Source of the DNA: Chrysemys picta bellii
Taxonomy: Eukaryota; Chordata; Testudines; Emydidae
DNA length: 64,000 nt
Assembly: GCF_011386835.1 (NCBI RefSeq)
Contig: NC_088809.1
Span: 1,869,001 to 1,933,000, forward strand
Direction: 5' to 3'
The notes under the pieces are model-generated. The model did no database searches. It was not told the DNA's origin and saw nothing but the letters and a program-made list of their open reading frames with translations. Made by a program: the position numbers and the translations under genes. Shown one piece after another: positions 36,421 through 47,525 of this stretch (the stretch's first letter is position 1; the number at the start of each line of letters is the position of its first letter).

Positions 36421-37837
36421 TCAGTGCCAAGCGTAGTCAGCAAACCTCCCAGAGTGGGACCAAGGCCCCAGGCAGGTCCAGCACGGCCTGTGGCCTGCAC
36501 CCAGGGGACACCAGCACCCGTGATGCCGCACTCTGCAGTACTAACATGCACTGCTGGGCCTGTCCATCACAGCCGGTGTGGCTAGGCAACGCGCGTCCCT
36601 GTGCTGCAGACAGCCCATCCAGCGCACAGGGAGCAAACAGCCTGCCAGAATGGGGGGGGGCCCCATCAGTGGATATTTCCAGGCTCACCGGTTACCCCTC
36701 TGGCGCCGCTTTGGAGGCCATTTGGAGAGGCTGGAGAGCGGCAGCATTAGCTCCTCTGGGCTAGGGCAGAGCCAAGCTAAAAATACCACAGCTGCAAAGC
36801 AGGCGATGCAGGGGAAGGGGCCGGAATGTCATTAGGATCAAATCAGCTGCCTTGCGGAGGAGGGACCAGAGCTGCCTCATTTGCAAACCTCCGGGCAGGC
36901 AGAGGAAGGCAAAGAGCCAGCTTGAGGGGAGAGTCTTCAGCCCGTAGGCGCCAAACACCAGGGCTGGTGTTGTACTTAAAGTACTGCACAGGATCTTTTC
37001 AGGGGGAATAAGGCAAAACGCCACATTTATCAGTAATACATGTATTCATTAACACTGTATTATATGCATATAATATATTACACTTACACTCACACACACA
37101 CACAAACACACTCCGTCTTGTTGTTACCAATTAGTTGCTCCCCTTAACTTCACTGGCCAGGTGAGTTAGATGGGGGAGGGGGTGGAGCCGGGCTTCTGCC
37201 GATCCGGATCGATGCTCCCATGTTGACAAGACGAGACCCGGGGTCCTCTGCAAGACACCTCACTTTTATAGCAGCTTTTCTCTTATGCAAATCTATACCA
37301 GATTCAAACTCTGTGTCTGTGTCCATTGGTCCTTTGTGCTGCTTTCTTTTGAGTGTTGTCCCAATGCTGCAAAGAGGGTGTTTCCAAAAGAAGGTGCTTG
37401 CTTCTAACCCCCGAGGCTGTCAGTATGTCTGCTTGTCTTTAATGAGCCCACTTGACACGTTTTATTGTCCTTGGGTCTGGCTCCCAGCCCCTCTCCAACA
37501 GTTGAGGCTGTTTGGAGGTGCTGCCTTTCATGCTTTGCTCATCCACACCTCATTCATTCAACAGGGCAATTGATTAAGAGTGTGGGGGAGAGCTCTTGTT
37601 CTACTGCTAGCAAAAAGAAATGTTTCTTCTATCTTATTCTATCCTTAGGGGCTATAATATTATACCAAGGGCAATGCAAAGTTTCTAAATGAGGCTTTGA
37701 TACAAAGTTCCATGAAAACAGAGGTCACACGTGGGTAGACCCACCACAAGGTTATATGAAGAGGCACAATGTAAAGTCATATGAAAATTATCAGAGATTG
37801 ATCTACACTGGGCGGCCCTGCATAGGGGAGCAGAATG
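36421..37837. other. Intergenic sequence without a supported gene
   Basis: No exon or RNA gene is seen. A small TA-rich plus CA simple repeat occurs at 37060-37110. Confidence 0.4.
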
Positions 37838-37975
37838 TCATGGCGCGCACACCCACACACACACATCGGCGTGCACACCCACACACGCTGTACACGCACG
37901 ACACGTGCACACATGGACGCACGCGCACACGCACACACACACTTGTGCATGCACACACACACCCCCACGGGAGCC
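37838..37975. repeat. CA/CG-rich simple repeat
   Basis: CACACACA tracts mixed with GCACG and GTGCAC units, read directly. Confidence 0.9.
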
Positions 37976-39299
37976 TGTCGCGCTTGCAGCTGGGATTTCA
38001 CCCCAAGCGCGGAGGAAGGGCCCAAGCGGGCCCAGCTCGGCTCACATCAAAGCAGAGAAAACTGGGGCTCAATTTAGCTTTTCAGTTTCAGTGGAGCGAA
38101 GAGAAGGCGGAAAGGCCCCGCGGCGGACAGGCGCTGGAACCGGAATGGCGACGCGGCCTGGGGCGGCTGGATCGGGGCCCCCGGGGAATTCGTAGCCTCC
38201 GAGACCAGTGTAAATACAGGAAGGGGAGCGGCTTGTGGCCGCTGGGGAAGGCTTTAGGGTGCCAGGTGGCCGTGAAGAGGCTTCCGGGGGCAGGGCTGGG
38301 GCTCAATTTCTTCCTCCCCCGCTGAGCGCCAGAGCCGCCGGCCTGCATCACGGCCCAGCTCCTGCAGAGCCGCACCAACGCCCTGGCCCAGCTGTCACTC
38401 GGCTGCACACGCCGGGGGGGTCGGCAGAGCGGGCAGCTGCCCCGGGAAGGGGAGGTGGGTGGCAGCCGAGAGTGCTGGGGGAAGAGACTTTGTGCGCTGC
38501 TCTTTCCTGCAGCAGGTTGTGGACGACGACCTGGCAGAGCAGCTGTCAGGGTGTGTTCTGGGGGCCAGCACAACACAACACACAAGGCAGCACCCTCGCA
38601 CCACACCCATGGGTGCTCACCCCCTCATTGTAGGCAGGGCAAGGTGCACTGCCCACCCCCCCGGCCATGAGGACCGCCCCCACCGGCCTCACACCCCAGC
38701 ACGCTGCTCGCACGAACCTGCGTGTGTGTGTGTGAGAGGTACACACTCTGCACCACACAACTGGTGAAACCTGCTCTCTGCGCTGGGCTGGCCCCAAGTG
38801 TCATCAGCTTTCAAGTCCCGCTTCAGCCTGGAGGGTGCACGGCCTGGGGAGCTTCTCAGATGCAAACGCCCTTCCCTGAGGTGTGCAGATACACTCGCCC
38901 CAGACGTGCTCGGGAGACAAGCCTCAAAAACTCACAGGGTTAGCTAAGTATCAAGAGATTTAAAAAGTGAATAGATGGGGGTGGGTGGGGGGCTCTGCCA
39001 TTGTCCTTGTTTCAGAGATTTCAGGTTACACCTGGGTCACGTTTTGCAGCTTTTATCAGCAACCAGGAGGGCTAGAAACATGCCTTAAAACCAGCTGAGA
39101 TTCTGAGCTCGGTCACCTGAGCCCAATAGGTGGGACTTTAAGAAAAGCAAAAAAACACTGAGAGCCTCATGCTAAAAGTCTGGAGTTGACAAGAGACCCG
39201 CGCACCTCCCGGCACGCCGAGCGCTGCTCCAGGAGCGTGGGGATCCTCCGATCAGGAATTCAGCACAAGTGCGAGGAGCCGGTGCCTTTGCACAGAACA

Positions 39300-39570
39300 G
39301 AACTCCCTCTCTCTCCTGTCGGCAATTAAACCCGCACATGCTCAGCAATACAAATTGGAAAATTACTTAAAGGCGAATTTTTGTACACAGTAAAACATCT
39401 CGCAAGCCAAGCCGGCGCGGGGTAAACAGCCGTTCATTTGCTGTTCAATTATGTTTCCTAGCTGACTCCTCGGAATGGGTGGTTATTAAGATGTTGATGT
39501 GTAAACACAGGGAAGTTGACTTTCCTCACCCCTCCTCCTCCTTCCTACAATTAAACCACCAGGAACAAGA
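39300..39570. promoter_or_regulatory. Candidate conserved non-coding element
   Basis: AT-rich, non-repetitive, with CAATTATG, AATTACTTAAAGG and GTAAACA (forkhead-like) strings. Inference from composition. Confidence 0.25.
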
Positions 39571-40779
39571 TTAAAATCCACTTGGCAATTTGCAGCGTCT
39601 CCCCGGGGTGGCCAGGAGAAACTTGGGGAGAGCACAGCCTAATGCGCACCCTCTGCAGAGACGCCCCAGATCGGTCGTCGCTCCCCACGGGCTGCTCAGG
39701 ATCTCGGGCCGTCCTCGATGTGCAGCTTGCAGGAACTACAGCTCCCTGCATGCCCTGCTCCAGGGAGGCAGGCTCAGTGCATGCTGGGGCCTGGCAGGTT
39801 TGGTGGGTCGCCCCCTAAGGAGACAGTGCACGTGGGTCTCTGTGGCGCACGTTCACAGGCGCGATCAAGTGCCCTGCAAATTGGCAGCGAGGCCCCAGTG
39901 TCCTGCAGCCCCAGGGCGCCCTGCTGGGCGAGGACAGCAGCCAGAGTGAGGCTCCGTGTGCACCGAGCTGGGTGGGTCTCTGCTCCACACAAAGGTGCTG
40001 CTGAAGGGCCATAGAGCCGGCTTGGGGCCTGCGCCGGGTCTCCAGGGCGCGCGGTCGCTGGCCACTGCAGCCTCCCAGAGCTCACCTGTCCCCACGGGAG
40101 GCGGCGTCGGGGGAGGAGGTGGCTGCTGCTGTGATTCTCCACGGCCTGGCGCCGGGCTCTTCCCTTTGGTCCCAGCGACTGCCAGGCTGCAACGCTCTTC
40201 CCCCCCGCCCCCACTTTGTACCTCGGGAATCTGCTCCGGCCCCTGCCCCAAAGCTTTGGTCGCACTCGCTCTCCAGCCTGGGTCTTCTGAGCCGGATCCT
40301 CCTGGAGGCAGCTTGGCACCGCCGCCCGGTGCCCTGCCTGCCGCGTACCCACAGCCCTTCTGCCAGAGCTGGCTGCAGGAGGCCACTGGCGGGCATTTCA
40401 GAGCCTCACGTAACCCACTGGCAAAGGCAGCAGGGGCTGCGTCCCAGAGAGCGACACCACAGCTCTGGCTGTATCCACCCCTCTGACACGGCTGGAAGGA
40501 CGGGGCTCCCTGCCTGCGAACCCCCCGCAGCTCCTGGAGCAAGGGGAGTCTGGCACAGGCCCGCGCACTGATGCCATCAGCACAAATCCACTGAAATCAG
40601 CAGGTTCCCACAGGGCACCAGGTGCCGGGACTCCTTACTATTGCACCAGAAGGACCCCGGCTCCCCACCATCTGGAGCCTCCGGCTGAAAGCAGCTGGAT
40701 CCCGGACAAGAGGCAAGGCCAGGAACCGGAGGAACAACCCAGCGCCAGGCAGGGGGAGTGGGGGAGAGATCAGCAAATT

Positions 40780-41070
40780 AACATTTTTACAACCACCCAG
40801 CAAGTCATCTGCAGAAATTATCCTCCCCGCGGTCTTTCATTTATCTCATTATCTGGTTCCTAATGTGCTTTCTCCCCCTTTTCTTTCCTCGCCACACTTC
40901 GGGCAGAATCTTATTAGCTGCTTTTCACAGGCCAGGGTTTCTCCCCCCCCCCCTCTCCATTTTTCATTAAATTCTCTAATAAAGGCAATCACAGTTATTA
41001 CGTGTGCAGAAGTATTAAACGCCCGCATGTGCCGGGCCAGCCAGTTCACCAGCATCACAGCGGAGCCGGC
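40780..41070. promoter_or_regulatory. Candidate conserved non-coding element
   Basis: AT-rich, non-repetitive, with AGCAAATTAACATTTTTAC, TTTATCTCATTATC and TTCATTAAATTCTCTAATAA strings. Inference from composition. Confidence 0.25.
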
Positions 41071-41284
41071 CCTGGGCCAGGCACGGAGCGAGCATTAAGC
41101 CCAGTTACGGCGAGCGAGCAGAACCCAGGCATGGGACGGGGCAGCAGAATGTCAGCATGGGTCAGGAGTACCTGAGTGGAGCCGCGGATCCAACCCGTTT
41201 CCTCAGAGATCGGCTCCGGCCCCAGGAACTGCCCCGTTTGGGTGGCCGGACAGGGCCCTGACTCCAGGCCTTTCTGGAGATTTA

Positions 41285-41860
41285 TAGGACAGTCATAGAA
41301 GATTAGGGTTGGAAGAGATCTCAGGAGGTCATCTAGTCCAATCCCCTGCTCAAAGCAGGACCAACACTAACTAAATCATCCCAGCCAGGGCTTTGTCAAG
41401 ACGGGCCTTAAAAATCTCTAAGGAAGGAGATTCCACCACCTCCCTAGGGAACCCATTCCAGTGCTTCACCACCCTCCTATTGAAATAGTGTTTCCTAATA
41501 TCCAACCTAGACCTCCCCCACTGCAACTTGAGACCATTGCTTCTTGTTCTGCCATCTGCCGTCACTGAGAACAGCCGAGCTCCATCCTCTTTGGAACCCC
41601 CCTTCAGGTAGTTGAAGGCTGCTATCAAATCCCCCCTCACTCTTCTCTTCTGCAGACTACACAATCCCAGTTCCCTCAGCCTCTCCTCATAAGTCATGTG
41701 CCCCAGCCCCCTAATCATATTTGTTGCCCTCCGCTGGACTCTCTCCCATTTGTCCACATCCCTTCTGTAGTGGGGGGGCCCAAAACTGGACGCAATACTC
41801 CAGCTGTGGCCTCACCAGTGCCGAATTGAGGGGAATAATCACATCAAAGCTTCTACTAAT
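41285..41860 (-). mobile_element. CR1 LINE 3' fragment, minus strand
   Basis: The left end (AGTCATAGAAGATTAGGGTTG) is the CR1 3' terminus in reverse. The minus frame 41757-41371 encodes the polyprotein C-terminus with [27 protein letters not shown] and VVKHWNGFPREVV. This frame is open to its stop, so the copy is younger than the others, but it lacks the endonuclease and reverse-transcriptase cores. Confidence 0.85.
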
Positions 41861-42207
41861 GTCAGTACTTCCTCTGTCTGGAGGGAGATTAGATCGGCCC
41901 TGGAGGCGGGCGAGAAGCCAGCCAGGGCTCTTTAGACCTTGGCAGGAATTTGGGGCTTGACTCTTGTTGGTATTGGTATCCCCGGCTCTGGGCTCCCCTC
42001 GGGGGTGTTTCTCTGCAGGCATGTGCCGGCCTCAGCCCCAGAAGCTGCGACAGCAGGTCTGTTTGGGGGCAGGCTTTGTCTGGGGCACATGGGAATTTCA
42101 CTGGGGAGACAGACTATGGCAAAGTCAGACCGCCTGGGCTTGTGATCTAGGCCAGAGAGCTGCAGCCTCCTGCCCGGTGTGGCACACATCGCTTGCCAGC
42201 ACAAGCC

Positions 42208-43007
42208 TGTCACGGACTCACAGATCGTGCCCACTCTTGGCCCCGTGCGGTCCGTGGGGGGGGGTGCCTCTTTTAGTGAGACAGCCCTTCTCGGGGGTCC
42301 ACTCTCTCTCGGGGTCAGCCCCCTCCATCTCCTGGATCCGCACCTCTCTGAGCCTTAGCACGTCTGTCTCTGCCATGGGCCCCCTCAGGGAGTCCACTCG
42401 CTCTGGACTCCTGGGGCCTCCACCCCCGAAGGGGTTGATGCAACCCTGTTCTCTAGACCGGAGTGACTCTCAGCCAGCATGAAACAGGAGGGTTTATTGA
42501 GAGTTGAACACAGCACAGGAAGCTCTCTGACCCTCAGGCCTGGCCTTCCTCAGCCCAGCACATCCCAGTCTCTCTGCAACCAGGTGGGCTCTGCCTGCTT
42601 CCCCTCTCCAGCCCCAAGCCCCCCTGCTCGCAGCTGGGCATCTGAGATCACCGGCCCCAGGCCCCGCCTCTGTCCATTGTCTTCTCTCCAGGTAAACAGG
42701 TCGTAAACCGGGGCCTCCGCTCCTGCTTCTCTCCTCTGGCTGGAACCGGCTGGTTAGGTCACTAGGTCCTCACTCTGAAGCCCATTGTCCTCCCACTGGC
42801 CAGAACCGGCTGCGTGTCCTCAGCTGGGCTATCATCCCCATTGTACAGAAGGGAAACTGAGGCACAGGGAGGCTAAGTGACTAGCCCAAGGGCGCACAGG
42901 GAGTCTGTGGCAGAGCAGGGAATTGACCCTAGGTCTCCCTAGGCTAGTTCCCTAACATGTGGTCCACTCTTTCTCTGCACTGCCCTGCGCCTGTCCCGGG
43001 TATCACA
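42208..43007 (-). mobile_element. LTR of a second gypsy-like family, minus strand, containing a MIR segment
   Basis: In the reverse direction it starts TGTGATACCCGGGACAGGCG and ends GATCTGTGAGTCCGTGACA. Its last 110 bases match the solo LTR at 46128-46618 almost base for base. A polyadenylation signal AATAAA (reverse of 42493-42498) is followed by a GCTGGCTGAGAGTCACTC stretch, as in the other LTRs of the window. No clean target duplication was found. Confidence 0.65.
42838..42960 (-). repeat. MIR-type SINE segment, minus strand
   Basis: CAGAAGGGAAACTGAGGCAC, GGCTAAGTGACTAGCCCAAG and CTGTGGCAGAGCAGGGAATT are reversed MIR landmarks. It lies within the span assigned to the LTR, so it either was captured by the LTR family or marks that the LTR boundary is shorter than I drew. 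Confidence 0.75.
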
Positions 43008-44023
43008 GCCTGCCCCCAGGGTGCCACACCTCACCCCAGCTGAGCAATGGGGAATTCACTGCAGCCGCATTTCACGCTCACTCGGCACAGGTGCAGCTGG
43101 CTACACGCCGCAGCTGCACTTTCCCCTTCAAACCCCACTGCCCCAGCGAGAAACGGGGTGTGCCAAGCCACGTGTTACCTACTTCCACACTGGTGCTAGC
43201 AAGCTGCAGGCTGAGAGTCCGGCCCCGCCGCGTGCTGGCCAGGAGTAAAGCCCCAGGGCTCCGGGGGCTAGGTTTCCAAGCGCTGGAGGTTTGTGGCTCT
43301 TCCTTGCATGTCGGCGAGCCCGGTAGCGCTCGGGAGGGCGCGGGGCTGGATTCATTTCTTGCACAGTTAGACTCAGTCGCTGGGGGGTTCTTTTAAATAT
43401 AGTTCCCAACCTTTTCTCATAAATCTCCCTCTAGCTCTCGCTTGTTTAGGGGTTTTTCTGCCTTGGCTTTCGTTTTTTCCCTGCTTTCCCGCACGTCCCG
43501 ATGGTATCAGCTCCTATAAATCAAGACCAGGAGAAAACTTTATCTGCTGCTGAGGATGGAGGACTCTCCTCAGCCAGGAGTGGGAGCCGGCCCTGTACGT
43601 TTCTGCGCTGACGTTTATAAATGCAGTGTATGATATCGGAGAGATTGAAATAAATCAAATTGTTTCAGAGCGCGAGCCCGGGCGGGCTGCCGGGGCTCAC
43701 ACTAATTCCCTCCCCGCGGTCCCAGGGCCCTGCATGGGACCCACTAGATTTCTTCATGTTCACCCTTCCACACCTCGCAGGCCATAGATGGTGCAAACCG
43801 AGAGCGACCCCAGGAAGTGTCAGTCACTGGGATCCCGGGGGCGTGAGAAAACGCTGCCCAGCGCCAGGCACAGGCACAGCTCTGGTGCCACGCTGGGGAT
43901 CTGGCCCTGGTGCGGTCCCAGGGTGCAAAGCAGATTGGTAGCAATTCCCCCCGCTTTCATCCCCCAGCTCTCCCCAGAGAGCGAGCGTGCATTCACCAGC
44001 TAAAGAAGGAAGAAGGATCTGAG
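43008..44023. other. Intergenic sequence without a supported gene
   Basis: Nothing recognised. Confidence 0.4.
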
Positions 44024-44338
44024 CAGGGGTGAAAGTAACTTACAGGACTTACTGGTACTGCCGGAGTCCTGCGGGGGTGTGGCCTCACCCGGAAGAGGCG
44101 TGGCCTCACCCGGAAGAGGCGGGGCCTCTCCGGATTTAAAGGCCCTGGGGCACCGGCTGTGGCTGGGAGCCCCAGGGCCTTTAAATTATCCCAGGGCTCC
44201 CAGCTGCAGAGGTGGGTGGGAGCCCCTGGGGCTCAGGGGCAAATTAAAGGGCCCAGGGCTTAAATCCCCACCGCGGTCAGGCACGATGTACTGGCTCTTG
44301 CCAGTACGCCGTACCGGGCCGGCTTATTTTCACCTCTG
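44024..44338. mobile_element. Non-autonomous hAT-type MITE, 315 bases
   Basis: GATCTGAG at 44016-44023 and 44339-44346 is an exact 8-base target duplication. The element begins CAGGGGTGAAAGTAA and ends TTATTTTCACCTCTG, near-perfect inverted termini. It has internal inverted segments (GGGCCTTTAA-type) and a doubled GTGGCCTCACCCGGAAGAGG unit at the left. There is no coding capacity. The duplication length and termini place it with hAT elements. Confidence 0.85.
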
Positions 44339-44346
44339 GATCTGAG

Positions 44347-46127
44347 GCAAGAAGTGACTCAGTGTCTCCAGGGAAAGCCGGGACCAGGATACGCAAACAA
44401 GCACCGGCCAGCTCCGGGCCAGGTCAGGGGCCAGCAGCAAGGCGGCGGGACCAGAGATGGGGTCCCCAGGGGGCAGCTTTGCATTGGAGTTGGAAGCCGA
44501 GGGAGGGAGGGAGGTTGGACTTGTGGACTTGGTTTCCTGTGTGTGGCCTTGGCGGAGTCACTTCATCTCTCCGGGCCCCAGGGAAAAGACGACCAGCTGG
44601 GAGCAATGGGGTCCCAGCTAGACTGGAGACGCCTGGGGCAGGCTGGTCAGCGCCTGCTTTCCAAGCCCCGGAGCCTGAGAAGGGCCATGGTCCCGAGGAA
44701 GCCGGAGGGGCCAGTGTAGGTGCTCTCTGCGGGAGCGGGCTGGGCAGGCCGGGAAGGGAGCCCTGTCCTGAGGAAGACGGGTGCGGGTGGGCATTATCCA
44801 GGAGCTCCTCAGGTGGAGTTCAGAGCTGTTACGGGGGGTGGGGGGGAAGTCAGCCCCAGCGAAGAGATGCTGCAGCCTCTGGCTGTCGGCAGCACCCGAG
44901 AGAAAGGAGCGAATAAAGTGGAGGGCTGAGAGCATCGCTACACAGCAAGGCCCACTCTGCCTTTTCATCTCCACCCTGCCGGCCTTTGATCATCTCCCTC
45001 CCCTCCCCGCGTCAGGGCTAAGGCTGCAAAACACAAAGCAATTAGACTGAGCCGTGCTGGCTGCTCCGCGCCCGGGGAGGGCAGAGCCCCAGCCAGACAC
45101 ATTCCAAGAGGGGCACTTGCCGGGAACGGCGGCGGTGGCCCCCTCACCAGTGGGCCTTGCAGGCAGGCAGTGCTGGGTTAATTTCTAATGACAAGTGAAG
45201 AGTTGCTGAGTAGATTGATTTGGGGAAATCCAGCTCCCCGTGGCACAGCGACATCTGTCCAGAAGACTAATTGCAGCAAAGAGGGCTCAGTGCTCCGCTC
45301 TGGTGCATGTTCCCTCTGCAGAGGGGCTGGCTACGCCCCCCAGCTCTGCGCACGGCCGAGATCACAGGCCGGGTGTGGATCTCAGCCAGGGGGAAATAAG
45401 CATCCCCAGCACCAACAAAAGCATCCCTGGCTCAGCGCAAGCGGTGCGATCCCTATCTCTGCCTGGTTTAATGGCAGGAATACCAATGTGTGACGCTGGG
45501 AGCTAATCCCCCTCCGCGGAGCGTCAGCCCCGTTACAAGGTAGATCTGAACCTGCACTCGGCCCGCCTGCTCCCGTCGCCCCATATCGCCATCAGCAAAC
45601 CCCAAACCCTTCCTCCTGCCTGGGCTGCCGCCGGAGAGCACAGGGCTTTGGCGGTAACGTGCTCTGGGAGCTGAGCGCGCTTCGCCCTCGGGGAAATAAT
45701 GCCACACACTCCACCCGGCTCCTGGCACCAGTGCAGATGGGCAGCGCCATGGCTTGTCGGGGGGGGGGGGGGGGTTGTGAGTGCTTGCAATCGCATCCCC
45801 TAGTGCAGGCAGCTTCTCCTCCCCCAGCTCTGCGCTTGCTCCACTCCGCCAGGACTCCAGCGCTCAGCTCCCCCAGAATCCAGCCCCTCTTGTGCCGTGG
45901 GGCCTGGGCCTGACCCACCCCGGCTTCACCCCACTCATGGGGAGAGCTGCTCCTGGGGTACACGTCGCAGCAGAGGCCAGTTACTGAGAGCTCTGGTGTG
46001 GGGTTTGCTCTGCACCCCCCCAGCCCCGACAGTCACCGGACCGCTCCGTCTGGGCTACAGTCTGCTGCGCGCCGCTGGGGCCCTGGTGCAGACTGGCCCG
46101 GAGACGGGCCCTTCTCCTCGCGCCTGG
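44347..46127. other. Intergenic sequence without a supported gene
   Basis: No exon or RNA gene is supported. It includes a G16 run at 45759-45774. Confidence 0.4.
45759..45774. repeat. Homopolymer G run of 16 bases
   Basis: Read directly. Confidence 0.95.
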
Positions 46128-46618
46128 TGTGACGAAGCGGGGAATTTTCTTGTGTTTTCCTTGGTTTTCCAATGGTTTGCATGCAGAGGGGGTGGGACTC
46201 AGTGTCCCTGGGTGTTACTGGTTTAACGAGGGGAGGGGAGAGGGAGTGGGAGTTTGTTGTTGCAGAAGACCAGCAGGGAACTTGGGACCCCAGCCGATGG
46301 CCTGGAGGATGGACACCCCAGCGACCGGTGACCTGGCAACCCGAGGACCCAGCTCAGGAGTCGCAGCCGGTTCTGGCCAGAGGGAGGACAACGGGCTGTA
46401 AAGAGAGGACCCCAAGACCTAACCAGCCGGTTCCAGCCAGAGGGGCCAGAGCACAGAAGAGAGGAGAGGAGGGCCAGGCCCGGTTTACGATCCTGTGGAG
46501 GTGGAGGGGCCTAACCCCAAGAGAGAGTGGACCCCCGAGAAGGGCTGTCTCACTGAAAGGGGCACCCCCCACGGACCGCACGGGGCCAAGAGTGGGCACG
46601 ATCTGTGAGTCCGTGACA
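46128..46618 (+). mobile_element. Solo LTR with 5-base target duplication
   Basis: The 491-base element starts TGTGACGAAGCGGGG and ends GATCTGTGAGTCCGTGACA. CCTGG flanks it on both sides (46123-46127 and 46619-46623). TG...CA ends and a 5-base duplication fit a Ty3/gypsy-type or retroviral LTR left by recombination between two LTRs. No internal region is present. Its 3' end is shared with the minus-strand LTR at 42208. Confidence 0.85.
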
Positions 46619-47099
46619 CCTGGGGAGGAATCAGAGAATCATTTGCTGGAGCTGCCGTAGGAAATACTCACTTGGGCTTACCCCAGAGGCTGCCTCCCGG
46701 CCCCGTGCCCCTCTCGGCCCAGGAGAGGCCCTCTGTGAGCCCTGCACCCCCAGCACAGCCGCTGTGGGCTGCAGGGACGATGCTCCGGGCTGCACGCTAG
46801 AGCCTGCCGCAGGAGGTGAGGGGCCGACTGCCAGCACAGGACACGCAAGGGGGCTCAGGGAGAGACAGGATCCGTTTGTGCCAACACGCCCGGACTCCCG
46901 GGGAGGTGTTTGCGGCTCCTTCCCCCCCCCCCCCCAGCTGCGGTCAAGTGTGTGCAGCCCCCGGCTGATACCAGAGCGAACAAACAGAACAGGGGGATTA
47001 TGGAATGATCCAGCCCCTGGCGTCCAGGCCCAGCTTCGGGCAGTCAGAGGCTTAGGGACACCCAGAGCATGCGGTCGTGTCCCCGCCCAGCCTGGCTAA
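46619..47099. other. Intergenic sequence without a supported gene
   Basis: Nothing recognised apart from a C13 run near 46923-46935. Confidence 0.4.
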
Positions 47100-47525
47100 T
47101 GGCCATTGATGGACCATCCTCCATGGACTTCTCTCATCCTTTTCTGAGCCCAGGTATACTTCTGGCCTGCACACCATCCCCTGGCAAGGAGTTCCACAGG
47201 CCAACCATGGGAGACACACTCCTGGTGTGTGCTCTACACCTGCTGCCTAGTCATGTCAGTGGGTGACCCCTGCTTTGTATGTTATGTTCCCAAGTCACGT
47301 CCTCCACACCAGTCATGATGTCATAGACCTCAATCATCTCCCCCTTCGTCGTCTCTTTCCCAAGCTGAACAGTCCCAGTCTCTGAGCTCCCCTCAACTGG
47401 ATGCTGCTCCAGGCCCCTCATCATGTTCGTAGCCTTTCTCTGAACCTTTCCATCTTGCCGGAGCCGGGACGCCCAGCACTGCACCCAGTATCCCAGTGGT
47501 AGGTGTACCAGGGGGTTATATTTAC
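47100..47525 (-). repeat. CR1-type LINE fragment, minus strand
   Basis: Reversed CR1 3'-region phrases are recognisable though diverged: GGCAAGGAGTTCCACAGGCC, CATGATGTCATAGACCTCAA, CCCCCTTCGTCGTCTCTTTC and CCTTTCTCTGAACCTTTCCA. There is no intact frame. Confidence 0.7.

Larger units (their letters stand above)
37976..41284. other. Intergenic sequence without a supported gene
   Basis: Mixed sequence. GC-rich parts (38080-38450 and 39850-40560) give overlapping open frames in several registers but no domain or splice-supported exon. Two AT-rich islands are listed separately. Confidence 0.35.
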
